Assembly: GCF_021130785.1 (NCBI RefSeq)
Contig: NW_025778850.1
Location: 1-64,000 of the forward strand
DNA: 64,000 nucleotides
Source of the DNA: Homalodisca vitripennis
Lineage: Eukaryota > Arthropoda > Insecta > Hemiptera > Cicadellidae
Direction: 5' to 3'
Below are positions 12,160 through 23,914 of this stretch, piece after piece; the stretch's first letter is position 1; every line of letters starts with the position of its first letter. A model generated the notes under the pieces. It worked only from the letters and a program-made list of their open reading frames with translations, made no database searches and was not told the origin of the DNA. Position numbers and translations under genes: made by a program.

Positions 12160-13737
12160 GAATAGTTTGTAAACATAATTGGAAGGAATTTCCGAATAGC
12201 GTAAGATTGATTTTCACATTGAAAGGCATTAAAGATTTTTGTGTAAAGACAAAAACACAATAAAAATACTTGTACTGTTTTTTTTTAAAGATTTAATCTC
12301 TCATTAAACCGTGACTGTGTATATTAAAGCTGAATACTCACCAAAAAAAATAAACTAATCTTAATAGCTAGATAATTTTCCTCCATATAAACAACAGACA
12401 AATAGAAATAGACAGTTGGGTTTATTAGATAAACTTTGCAAACAATGAGAAAGTTACTTAATTTGGAGTTGGAATATATGAGCAAATCCAGTGTAAATGA
12501 AACTTCAGTTTACTTGCCTGTCAAGGGATTAAAATGTCACTTATCAATTTGCGAAGGAGTCAAGCAGACGGAGTTTATCAACCACATGAGTTGAAGCCGG
12601 AGAGTGGAAATACTCTAGAGAGCGAAGAAGACATTTAGTAATATTTCCATCAACGATATGTTCAAGAAATAAATTCCATATTTGGGGTGTTTCCTGATAA
12701 TTGTTTTTGAGTAGCATTGAGTGGCTCATGAGTTTTTTTCACAAATTTATATTTTATTAGCCGTCACAAAAGGATAGATAGGAAAGATGGTAAGACTAAA
12801 CAAGGCATTGAAAAAGTTCGTAGTCCTTCTCTAGGATAGCATTAACTACTATTAAAATTTTAATGAACTTTTCTTGCAGTTTTTTTCCAGATCCTTTTAG
12901 AAACGCGAGACTTTTTACTGTTTTTCCAGTTCGAGGGTACAGCTTTCCACAGCACATGCTTAAATTGTGAGATTGAAATTTTCCTTTTGTTTATTTATCT
13001 AGCAGACATTTCTATAATTTTAAACGAATTTCATGCTGTGTGTATGGGCGGAGGCATGGGCTTACACAAAATAAGGTGAGCTATTAAACACGACTGCCGT
13101 AAAAAAAGAAAATATCCAGACTTAACTTGGCACCAAAGCAGTACTTACACATAATTTGGATGATTTCGTCAGCCAGTCTTAACAAATAAAAGTTCTCAGG
13201 ATCGCGGTTATTTCCATTTGTAAACAATTTTGTGCTGAGTATTTTCACAATGTAAATAAAAAGTTACATTTAAAAAATTTTACAAATAATTTCAAGCTAA
13301 AACCTATTCCTATTTTTTTTCGATAAATTTGCAGAATTCAACATTATTGTAATTTTTTGAAAGCATCACGATTAATTAACATTCCAACATTGATGGTTAT
13401 TGTTCCATCGGTGCTTTGTGAATCAAACATCTAAACTAATAATGCATCTTCAGTTTGACATCTTGAGAAGATTTCTTAACGTGAAATGTACCTTTCTTAC
13501 AACTGGGCCGGAGGGAAATTATTTTCAATATTTTTTATACTCATGTAGACAAGAAAATTCAGAGAATGTATGTAAAAGTCAAACATAAAAAAATAATAAC
13601 TCAAAAGATTTATAATATGTTTATAACTCGCATGCATAAAAAATAATCTAAAATTTTTGTCAAAGTGGGCTATACAAATATTATTCCAAAATTAAAGAAC
13701 CAGATCCTGTGTATTCTATGTTTGTTGTTGTCTCTAG
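12160..13737. other. Intron, nothing recognised
   Basis: Remainder of the intron. Small open frames (12544-12729 minus, 13400-13588 plus) have no recognisable product. It ends in a pyrimidine-rich acceptor (GTTGTTGTCTCTAG). Confidence 0.5.
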
Positions 13738-13979
13738 TAATTGGTTGGCTGACTCTGCAAGGGACGTGGTCCTTAGATCTCTGGATCGTCACCTTCAAAC
13801 CATGGAGGCTGTTCTTCCTGTTGTGTGCTGTCCCCGAGTCCTTCTCTGCAGCATCCTGTTCTGTCTGGTGCCGGAGAGTCCTAAGTTTCTGCTCACCAGA
13901 GGAAACAGAGAAGATACCCTAAAAGTACTTCAGAGAGTTCATTCCATAAACACAGGAAGAGTACTTGGACAGCTATCCT
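13738..13979 (+). CDS. SV2/SVOP-like MFS transporter, exon b
   Basis: Exon between TCTCTAG and GTAAGTAT. The first part gives IGWLTLQGTWSLDLWIVTF and KPWRLFFLLCAVP. The second gives LFCLVPESPKFLL, then the NTG motif of an SV2-like protein (PESPKFLL-x-G, then NTG, is the family hallmark after TM6). The reading frame changes between the halves, around 13835-13850, inside otherwise conserved sequence: either a real frameshift or a sequence error. Both end phases match the neighbouring exons. It follows exon a and precedes the exon encoding the large loop and TM7. Confidence 0.8.
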
Positions 13980-15200
13980 GTAAGTATATGAGCCTTATTA
14001 AATGTCACCTATCGTTAACTCAAAACTAATTTGAAATTTACAAAAATGTCAAAATCAATCCTTAGTATTATTGAATGAACAAAATATTTTCTAAAAAATG
14101 TATTGATGGTAGACTGTTTTAATGATATAAATTTATCACATATAAAATTAAATACAAAAAGTTTACCAGCAAGGAAGTTGGACACATCTCAATTTGCTTT
14201 AAATTATGCATTTACTTCATGTACCTTAACCTAAAAGTTTGATGATGGATTCTTCGAATTTGAAATTTACATTGTACAAATAAAATCTACAAAAGTGTAT
14301 TTATTGTTTCACTAAAAAACAAAAGTTCATAATTATATGAGGCTTCTCTTACTAAATTTCATATGATAACATATGTTAAATAAACATTATCAAAAACTTT
14401 TGAATATAATATTTTGTTTTTTATTAACTACTTTAATATACATCCTCCTTTTAGTGATAATTGTGTATTTTTATAGCTATTACTAAAATATTTCGCATGT
14501 AGCATATTGTTCTAAACTTTGTTTAGTGAAAGCTACGGTAATTAAAAAATAAAATTAAAAATTACAGTAATGGCATTGATTTCATCGAATTTTAAACTAA
14601 AAATTATTTTAGCCCAATATAATTATAATTCCGATTTTCTAAATTAGATTATCTTCGGGCATATGTTGAATCTAACAAAAAAAAAAGCGGAAAGAGAATT
14701 GTCAGAGCCGCTAACGTACAGACGTATATTTGTGTTATATAGTCACCTTCTTATATCACCAGAGTTTTAAACAAATATTAAATTTCAAAAAAGGCTATAT
14801 TTATTACATTTATAAATAATTTAATTGTGAGCCATGTAATTTTTATATATCTTTTTCCAAACATATCGTAATTACTTTAAGGTCTTTAAAAGAGAAAGAA
14901 ATTCAGTCGGAGTATTCAACAACCTGCAAGGATCCATAACAGTTTAACAAGAACCGCAAAACACTGCACACATGTTAAGGTGGAATATCGATCTCCATTA
15001 AAGTTAATGGACCAGGTTTCTTTTAAAATTATATTCTCTTGATAATTTTAGGTGGAAATAGATGTTAAAAAAACGTGTATAAAATTTATATAGATTAAAA
15101 CTATAATTCGGTGGATTTAGTCACTATAATTCTTATTAGATTATCGCATTTTCACTCATTTCCGATCTTCTTATTGGTACATGACAGATACGTGTTATGC
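13980..15200. other. Intron, nothing recognised
   Basis: AT-rich intronic sequence, no recognised features. Confidence 0.5.
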
Positions 15201-15209
15201 TGTTTCGAT

Positions 15210-15485
15210 TACTTCTAAATTTCGAACCTCCTCCCGTAGCCAAATGGAAAGGAGTATTGGCAGTTTGAAGTATATGTTATGCATTTTCAAATACAGCAGC
15301 TCGCCTCTACCCGTAGCTGAAAGGAAAAGAGTGTTGCCAGTTTGAAGCATGTATTATGTATTTATAAAAAAATTATTATCAAATACAGCAGCTATATTCT
15401 GTTTCAGGTCAAATCTGTGATAATGGATGCCAATGAGGTACCACCTCCACCACTAGCGGAAGGGAAAGGGGTGTTGCCGGTCTTA
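15210..15485. repeat. Imperfect tandem repeat, about three copies
   Basis: Three diverged copies of a roughly 80-130 bp unit with a core like CCCGTAGC-x-GAAAGGA, then GTGTTGCCAGTTTGAAG, and an AAATACAGCAGC spacer. Intronic. Confidence 0.55.
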
Positions 15486-16041
15486 AAAACACATTTGTGA
15501 TCAGACGTTACCTCTATTTTAGACCTCCATTCTTGAAAGATTTGATGCTTTGCGTTATCCTGATGGTCGATATTTGCTTGTGGTGAGTTTTATACTTTAA
15601 TCTTATATGCAATATCACCGAGTGACTAAATACCATCTTAGAGTATTAGCTTTATCAATTAATACGTTTATTAGGATATCACTGTAAAAATGTTAACTAA
15701 ATTTGAAGAGTAAAATCCCATAATGTATTGTGTTATATTCTCTTAAATCATTATTTTCAATATTAATAGAAATTACTTTTTAGAACTTCTTCACAAGTGA
15801 AAGGTTAGATTCAGTTACTAAATACGCTCACCCCCAAAGCCCGTCTCTCATGGTCAGAATTCCTAAAATACATAGAATGTAATTTAGTTTTAAATTGTAT
15901 TGAATTTTATATGTAAGGAAAGAGCTTTGTAACATCTAAACGTACAGACTCCCTGTCATGGGTTTTAGGCCAAATATTTTAGCGGCCTGTGTATTTTATT
16001 TTTGAATCTAATACACGATTTTGTAAAATAAAGTAAGAATA
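15486..16041. other. Intron, nothing recognised
   Basis: No recognised features. Confidence 0.4.
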
Positions 16042-16121
16042 CGGGCTCTGCCTTGAGGTGCAATATTGCTTCTTCCACAAAAAACTTTGTCATGGCAACA
16101 TAATATATATAGTTTTAAAAA

Positions 16122-16166
<45 letters not shown>

Positions 16167-16240
16167 TTGTTTGTTTTATTGTAATTGTGATGGACTGTAT
16201 ATTTTGGAAGAACAATAAGTTATTATTATTATATTACACC
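16042..16240 (+). mobile_element. 3' end of a dispersed retroelement, copy B
   Basis: Homologous to 1341-1665 over the CTCTGCCTTGAGGTGCAAT start, the (TA)n tract (about 16108-16163) and the TTATTATTATT end. It is shorter than copy A because the (TA)n part is smaller. The frame open at 16058-16429 runs through the (TA)n tract and is not a gene. Confidence 0.5.
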
Positions 16241-18273
16241 ACCTTGAGCAGACACATATTTAACATATGTAAAGCAAGTAATAATCGATATTGCCTTGTT
16301 TTTATATTATTGCTAGCTCATTTACCTATTAGTGAAAAACCAGTTAATATAGTGTATTTTATGAAATCATTTCAACAGGCTCGATTATTTGTCACACCAA
16401 TAGCTACTATCAGTTCGTTTAGTACATAAGAATAATTGTTTTTGCACTCGTACTATAATACGCCATTTGTACCTTTATTAATATCACTTCTAAGTGTATT
16501 ATAAATTTTTATTTAATTAAATTTAAATATGATTAAAACTTTTGTGTATTAAAATAAGTTTACAAAAACCATTTTTTGCACATGGATTCTATAATAAAAC
16601 AAATTAAATCTGTAATACAATTTAAAGAATTTGTAAAAAGATATACCACAAAATAAAAGAAAACATCATAGTGTATGATATTTCTAAAACAATCCCACTA
16701 GAGAAGGGAATTGGAAAACCCTGGAATTTCTAACGGTTTAAATTATGGAAATTAAAGTCTGCTCATCAATTTAGAACTTATGCACCATATAAAAATAACA
16801 CATAAACAAAAATAAGCCATATGTTTACATTAATTACTCTCTGTTATTTCTCAGAAGTTGATATAAAATTTTCTCATGAGGCATGGCAAAAGTCGTGATC
16901 GTCCTTCAATGGAATGTCTTCATTTTAGGATACATATATTTTGGTAACTTCAAACATTTTTTCCAATACTGTCAAGTGGGATCCTGACAAGGAGTGGCGA
17001 TATGAACTTAAACAGTAGGAATCAATTAGTCATCTGCAAGGGGTGTGTGGGATCACATCTGCTACGTGAAATGATAGGAGAAATAGCAAGACTAATGAGA
17101 ATTTAAATGAAGAGTTTGGTTAGCACTAAAAAATTATTACCATATGGAGCTCATAATTATATACAAGAGACACAGCTTAAAGATACATTTAATTTACAAG
17201 TTTGTTATGAAGTACAAAAACTAATATACTCCTACTCTAGTTTAGGGGGAAAGGGAACTAAATAAAATAATAACTTTAATCCATGCTTTATTTATTACAA
17301 AATATGTTTTCGCTGTCACGGAACTTCATATTTGAGGTAGCCTTTTATATATTTCATGTGGTGTACAGATTTTTATAGTATTAGGTATTTTTAAGGTTGT
17401 TTGGTTTTTAAAAATTTATAGAGTAGCTGTCCCAGTTTGATATACATCTCAAAAATTTTGTAACTTGCTACAAATTTACATTGAAGTATCTCTAACAACA
17501 TGTTACATGAAAATAATAGATAATTATTATAGTAGATGCACTAACTTATTGGTATGTATTCTTTATTAATGTAAAAATTTTGCTATCACAAGTGATATAA
17601 AAAAAAATAATAATATAAGACACATCATTATTCACGACCTTTAATTCTATTGCTACATTACAATACAGTATTTATAATATTAGTTTCTTTAGCGAGATGC
17701 ATAATTTTTACTAAGAAAGCAAGACGCACTCTTGTTGTTAATTTAAGTATATTCCTAAGACAACGGGGCTTTTCAAACATCATAGTCCTACGAAACATAG
17801 GTATTAGAGTATTAGAATAGGTATTAGAATATTTTAGTCCTAAAGTTCTATATTACTGAAATTTTTTTGTAATGTAATATAATATACAAAAAAATTAGCA
17901 GAAAAAGATCATATTCAGTAAACTTTCATTAAATTTTCCAATGGCGGATTGTAGTGGGTGCAACAGTTATCGCAAGATAACCGTCGACCGTAACTGCTGC
18001 TTGGATGGTTGACCGTTGAGCGATCTTGTTCTTGCAAGCAGCTCGCCTACCCGGCCTTTGGCGATGGTTCGAAAGACACCTTCAAGTTGTTGGTTCACAG
18101 GTTAAGTGTTAGAGAGGGGTTCTTAGCTGTAACTTCGCGTAAGGCAGCCTTACTATGAGAAATTATATATAATATAACGTTATAACCATTTTGACTTTGC
18201 AATTGATCAGTAACTGTTTACAGTGCTAACACGGTATTCCTATGGTTACCCGAGATCACAAATCGTATCTCAG
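16241..18273. other. Intron with a GC-richer patch
   Basis: Mostly AT-rich. At 17940-18130 a GC-richer block with internal similarity (CAAGATAACCGTCGACCG, GGTTGACCGTTGAGCGATC) looks like a transposon fragment, but I cannot assign a family. It ends in the acceptor CGTATCTCAG. Confidence 0.4.
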
Positions 18274-18498
18274 TGTACAAGGAGAGCCACGCTGCAGATT
18301 CCACTCTGTGTGAGATGATCAGGAGAGATCAGAGTATCGTCTATGGCGTCACCAACACTACTAGCGCTCCCGTGGAGTGTGTCTCAACTATCAACACCGC
18401 TGTGTTTCTGCCTAACGTCCTCATAGCTCTAGTACGCCCCGTAGTTATGATGACTGCCAGTGTCTTTGTTCCTCTCTTTGACAGGAGAGTTGTCCTAG
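18274..18498 (+). CDS. SV2/SVOP-like MFS transporter, exon c
   Basis: Exon of 225 nt between CTCAG and GTAAGC. It encodes the end of the long extracytoplasmic loop (DSTLCEMI, then conserved cysteines in PVECVSTI) and the hydrophobic TM7-TM8 region. The SV2-like family has the same F-x-N-x-LIALVRP-type layout ahead of a small D/G-RR loop (FDRRVVLG here). Phases match exon b and the exon at 19602. No break in frame. Confidence 0.8.
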
Positions 18499-19322
18499 GT
18501 AAGCGTTACATTTTTCAGAAAGGTTTTCTAACTCTAGGAAATTAGCTAGGTTAGCTACTTTATAATCAAATGACAGATAACTACTCCATTGATATAACGT
18601 GAAAACATAAATAAATTATGTCCAAGTTCATAACAATTCATGTGGTTGAAGTGAGTTTCAAAATAGACAAAGCGATTGCTCTTAATGGTTCTCACTAAGA
18701 TGTTTGTAATTTGAATAGCAGCAGTTCTTCAGTACATTATACAATCATTAATTCTTAAATCTTGTGATTAATGTTCACATTTTAATTGAAGGTCCTAAAT
18801 AACTATTACAGTTTATAATATTGATTTCATATTGAGAACTTTTTCTCACTAGAGCAACGATTTTGAATTCAAGCTTAGAATAGACCAGAAAAGAAAATTT
18901 GTTTGTTATGAAAAACAGTCAAATTCTTAAAAGTGTTTATAACAAAAATCTATAGTAAAATGTGCGTAATATAAGTATAATAGCCTTTAAGCCTCATATA
19001 TCCTACATAACATACATATTATTTAACGCAAATTATGGAGAAGATGCAATTAGTAGAATTTAAAGTGAATAAATGTCATAGATAATAGAGTAGATTCATT
19101 TATGGAGAGCCGTGCTATTTTAAATAATTATATATTGCTCGATCTCTTAGACCAAATATACATTGCTCTATTTAATTTTTGAAAATACATAATTGTAAGC
19201 CAAATAAAACGAAGATTAAAATAACACTGCACGGTAAATCACCTTGCTCATTGAGAACTAACTATCTATTTTAAACAAAACTAACTACTTTAAACCCTTT
19301 ACATGAAGAATAAATCACAACT
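18499..19322. other. Intron, nothing recognised
   Basis: No recognised features. Confidence 0.4.
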
Positions 19323-19407
19323 TCCTCTGCAGTATAGTGATCGAGATATTGCCCACTTATATAATTTACAAATGATTATAAAAATATTAAACTGTTTAAA
19401 ATTTCAG

Positions 19408-19551
19408 GATCTCTTCTGGTGTTTGGCAGCTCTATAGCGTTTCTCCTCACCGTGGTGTCCAACGCCTATCACGATATTCGGCGCTCTGAACATGGTAGCT
19501 GTCCTTAGCCACAACGTACTCTGCAGTATAGTGATCGAGATATTTCCCACT
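19408..19551 (+). pseudogene. Duplicated exon d, damaged copy
   Basis: First full-length-like copy of the exon that is better preserved at 19602. It lacks about 8-10 bases around 19463 and so loses the frame. Its end runs into an intron-like sequence without the GTATAT donor, having TGATATAA instead of TACATAAGG. Probably not used in splicing. Confidence 0.7.
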
Positions 19552-19601
19552 GATATAATTTATATCTGATTATAAAATATTTAAACTGTTTAAAATTTCA
19601 G

Positions 19602-19762
19602 GATCTCTTCTGGTGTTTGGCAGCTCTATAGCGTTTCTCCTCACCGTGGGTGTCCAACGCGCCTATTGCTATCACGATATTCGGCGCTCTGACCATGGTA
19701 GCTGTCCTTAGCCACAACGTACTCTGCAGTATAGTGATCGAGATATTTCCCACTTACATAAG
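19602..19762 (+). CDS. SV2/SVOP-like MFS transporter, exon d
   Basis: Exon between AAATTTCAG and GTATATT. It encodes a helix (LLVFGSSIAFLL) and the conserved SV2-like C-terminal motif CSIVIEIFPTYIR (TM10 followed by the D/E-x-FPT-x-x-R loop). The first bases complete a glycine codon with exon c, giving the correct phase. One extra G near 19650, compared with the duplicated copy, shifts the frame, so it is either damaged or misread. The following exons (TM11-12, C-terminus) were not found in the window. Confidence 0.75.
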
Positions 19763-21864
19763 GTATATTTGAACCTTCTTGTCTGCTTCTTATGTATAGA
19801 TGTTCTTGATGGCTGTGCAAAGGCTTGTGTTATTGTTCTTAGCAAACAATGAAACGACAATTAATAGTAAACGTAATATTCTATGTTATGTCATATTAAA
19901 ATATTTATCCAGTGATTGTAATAGGTAACACACTAAATTTTAATAATGATTGGCTACCTTAAGATGCAAAAATCTGCATATTACGCATGTTTTATGTTTC
20001 ACATGAATATGACGTAATTACAATATGAAAACATTGCAATAATTTATAAGGACACGTGTAGAACAATATATAGTTTTAAAGCACACAAAGTCAACTGGGG
20101 AAAACAAGGTCCTACTTAGGCTTTTGAGAATTGCATTAAAATTAATGTAAACATGGCTTTTAACAGGATAAATTCCACTGTTGCTAACGAAGATTTTTGA
20201 AATTTGATTTTGGAAATATTTTTACCATATCTTTCTATCAACTATGTTGAATTGTTTCTACTATTTAACATGGAGTTTTATATGTATGAAAAATGTATTA
20301 TGCTTTGATCTTCCTGTCATTCTATACCTTATTTTTTATGGCTGTGCTTCTGAGACGTACTTGAATATCTTTTCTCCTTGGGTCTATCAGGTTTATTTAA
20401 CAAATCTATGACATAGGAAATTACTCTTTGTGATTAAAATTTAAGCCATCACCTGTGATTTATTTTTATTTTATTGGGTAAAAGAAACTAAACTGACAAA
20501 TGAAAAAAACAAATCAGAGTTGATCGTGAATATGTCTTCATGTTTTAGCTTATGTCGGTCTAAGAGAAAAACCTCTTACAGTGGCTTATTACATGTACTT
20601 TGAGACATAAATAATATTTATTCAGCGAGGATTTGTATAGCTGTTAAAAATCCAGCTAAATATTAGCAAACAAGATCTAGAGCAGTTCTGGTAAATACTG
20701 TGGGCTTCCTAGTTTTTGCTTAATTAAAGTTATTAGTAACTTTGCGTATGTAAAGAAACTGTCTTCGCATCGGTACTTTTTATAAATTATTGATATGAAC
20801 ACAAGCAAACTTACATGATAGACCTTTCTAAAAAATCCAAATATTGCTTAATATAATGTGATATAAAAACAACTATAATTTTTTTTCAATTATTATGTGT
20901 ATCTTAAATGTTGACTTTAAGACACAGTGTTCACTATGAAAACAAAATAATAGAATAATATTAATTTAAAAGCATATACGGTGTATGATGATGCTATGCT
21001 CATCATTTATGTTGATTATGCTTGCATTATAAATGTTGATTTCGAAGTATTTTTTCCTAATTGAGATACTATTTTTCAATGCACTGCATTTTGTAATAAA
21101 TCCATTCCTAATTACTAAAATTAGCATTTAAATAAATGTTTATTTGTTAATTAAAGATGGTTACAAAACAAATATAAAAATAAAAATACATTTTATTTTC
21201 CCAACTGATAAGAAACTAAACAATAATAATTTTTATTAAGTCTTGTTGTTAAAAGGTTATCGATCAAAAAGATGTGTTCTATTATATATGACTTTTTGTA
21301 TGATGGTATTAGCCTTTATATTTATATTTTTCTTGTTTGCAAGATATTTTGTCATGCAGAGGTGTGTTATGACTAAGATTTATATTACATCATGTATAAC
21401 AGATTGATCACTTTTACCATTAAAACCTAATGGGCCCTATTATTATGGGCAAGATATTACTTCTGTCAAAAGTAAATTTATAGTCAATATTTTATAAATT
21501 CACAATACAAAAGCTTTTAGTATTAGATTTATATTATCATTAATGTCTCTACCAAGGTAGTTATGTTACATCGGGTTTTGCCACCACCAAGATTTCTCAC
21601 ATGTTTTCTTTCAAGCATCATTCCTTTTAGAATTATCGTATAAATTTTTACTCTTCTTCTTTTTGAAGTATTTTTGTCATTGCAGTTTTCATTAATAATA
21701 CAATTTCCTATGTTAATTGTATATAAAATTTTGTAAACATCTGTTATAACTATTTACAATTTGCTATTAATTATTTCCTTTACTAGTTTATATAAGTTTG
21801 AATATGAGGAAATTAAAATGTTGCAGCGCTATGGCAGTCTCTATAAATAATATTTTTGGTCGTC
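19763..21864. other. Noncoding, nothing recognised
   Basis: AT-rich, presumably intron of the transporter gene. No features recognised. Confidence 0.4.
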
Positions 21865-22915
21865 TCGGTGCTGTAATCGGCTCTCAGCTGTTCAGTCTCC
21901 TGATAGACACAGAGTGTCCACTTCTGTTTTCATCTCCTTTCGGGGACGCTATTGTGTGAGTATGGTAATGTTCTATGTTCTCTAATAAGCTCTCAGCTGT
22001 TCAGTCTCCTGATAGACACAGAGTGTCCACTTCTGTTTCATCTCCTTTCGGGGACATTATTGTGTGAGTGTGGTGATGTTATATGTTCTCTAATAAGCTC
22101 TCAGCTGTTTCAGTCTCCTGATAGACACAGAGTGTCCACTTCTGTTTCATCTCCTTTCGGGGACGCTATTGTGTGAGTATGGTGATGTTCTATGTTCTCT
22201 AATAAGCTCTCAGCTGTTCAGTCTCCTGATAGACACAGAGTGTCCACTTCTGTTTCATCTCCTTTCGGGGACGCTATTGTGTGAGTATGGTGATGTTCTA
22301 TGTTCTCTAATAAGCTCTCAGCTGTTCAGTCCTCCTGATAGACACAGAGTGTCCACTTCTGTTTCATCTCCTTTCGGGGACGCTATTGTGTGAGTATGGT
22401 GATGTTCTATGTTCTCTAATAAGCTCTCAGCTGTTTCAGTTCTCCTGATAGACACAGAGTGTCCACTTCTGTTTCATCTCCTTTCGGGGACGCTATTGTG
22501 TGAGTATGGTGATGTTCTATGTTTCTCTAATAAGCTCTCAGCTCTTCAGTCTCCTGATAGACACAGATTGTCTACTTCTGTTTCATCTCCTTTCGGGGAC
22601 GCTAGTGTGTGAGTATGGTGATGTTCTATGTTCTCTAATAAGCTCTCAGCTGTTTCACTCTCCTGATAGACACAGAGTGTCTACTTCTGTTTCATCTCCT
22701 TTCGGGGACGCTATTGTGTGAGTATGGTAATGTTCTATGTTTCCCTAATAAGCTCTCACCGGTTCAGACATCTGATAGACACAGAGTGTAGACTTCTATT
22801 GTGTGAGTATGGTAATATTCTATGTTCTTTAATAAGCTCTCAGCTGTTTGGTCTTTTGTTATACATAGAGTGTCCCTTCTGTTTCATCTCTTCTAGGAAA
22901 GACAATTTATTGAGT
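21865..22915. repeat. Minisatellite, about 108-bp unit, 9-10 copies
   Basis: Direct tandem repeat of a roughly 108-bp unit containing AATAAGCTCTCAGCTGTTCA, then CTCCTGATAGACACAGAGTG, then TCATCTCCTTTCGGGGACGC and TATTGTGTGAGTATGGT. Central copies are almost identical and differ by single bases. The last two copies are diverged and shortened. The overlapping open frames here are products of the repeat, not genes. Confidence 0.9.
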
Positions 22916-23914
22916 ATGAAACCTTTATGAGTTTGAGATAAAATTTCAAAATGTAGTTTAACTATCCTAATAACATTATTATTATAATAAGATATAATGA
23001 GTAGTAGAAGTAAAAGTATAGCTATATTAAGTCGTTTTTTAATACTTTATTTATACCAATATGAATTTTATAAATTACTTTTTATCTTTTCAGGTTGTTC
23101 AGTGGTTCCCTTTTCTTCAAACTTCAAAAGAAAATACCAACACCAAATGAACGGAGCAGAAATACAAGTTTTATCTATCCCTTAATATTTTTGACTATTA
23201 TTCAAATTCCTTTCTATTGAAAATTCCATTATATTTACTTAAAGAATGACTTATTGCATTTTAATTCTGAGTCTATCGAATTTTGATAAATATCCAATGA
23301 CATCACGTTAACAGTAAACGTAATGTATTGATAACAGAAATCTTGTGAAAGCTATAAGCTTTTGCTGAATATTTATTATGCCAGTGAATGAGAGTAATGT
23401 TACGTAATCACTTCTGACAAACTATGGTACGTATTTTATAAAAAACACAAAATGGCAACTAGCGTTTATACAAACACATTTCTCGGCCTATGTTTATAGA
23501 TTTTTTTAAATCATATGTATTATGAGTCCTAGAGGTTTGTGACATCCTTTTGTGATCACCCGCATTTAAATCGTAAATTATAACCTCCATATTTAAATAT
23601 GCAGCTTATTAGAAGTTGGATTTATCCGTGTCGAGACACTCTGCCTACCGTGCAAAATCAATAGCTAGAAACCTAAAATATATTCTAAGAGAAAACTCAG
23701 TGTTGAAACACTCAAAATTGTCCTATATTTTAATTGCAGCTGTAATCTAAAAGAGCTCGCCATTTGCTGAGTATCATTCAGAGAACAATAGCTAAAAGTT
23801 TAAAACCTTTCTAACCAAAATAACAATAATGTAACAAAAAATGGATGAAAGGGAAATCAGAAATACTACTTCAAAGGTATTTTATAGGTATTTGTTGCAC
23901 ATCAGTTGAGACAA
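22916..23914. other. Noncoding, nothing recognised
   Basis: A possible splice acceptor (TTTTCAG at 23087-23093) precedes a short open frame that does not resemble the transporter. No other features. Confidence 0.4.

Larger units (their letters stand above)
19323..19762 (+). repeat. Tandem (partial triple) duplication of a transporter exon
   Basis: Three tandem units of about 195 bp. Unit 0 keeps only the exon's 3' end (CTCTGCAGTATAGTGATCGA) plus the following intron piece (19323-19407). Units 1 and 2 repeat the acceptor AAACTGTTTAAAATTTCAG and the exon. The intron pieces between units are near-identical, so duplication is recent. Confidence 0.85.

Noticed and set aside
16058..16429. Plus-strand frame of 123 codons
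   Set aside because: Crosses a retroelement 3' end and (TA)n tract; no protein family and the homologous copy at 1341 is not open.
21952..22930. Chain of overlapping 60-75 codon frames
   Set aside because: Products of the 108-bp minisatellite; frames drift with unit length.
23094..23185. Possible terminal exon of the transporter after TTTTCAG
   Set aside because: The phase needed after exon d gives no SV2-like helix, and neither frame resembles the expected TM11-12 or C-terminus.
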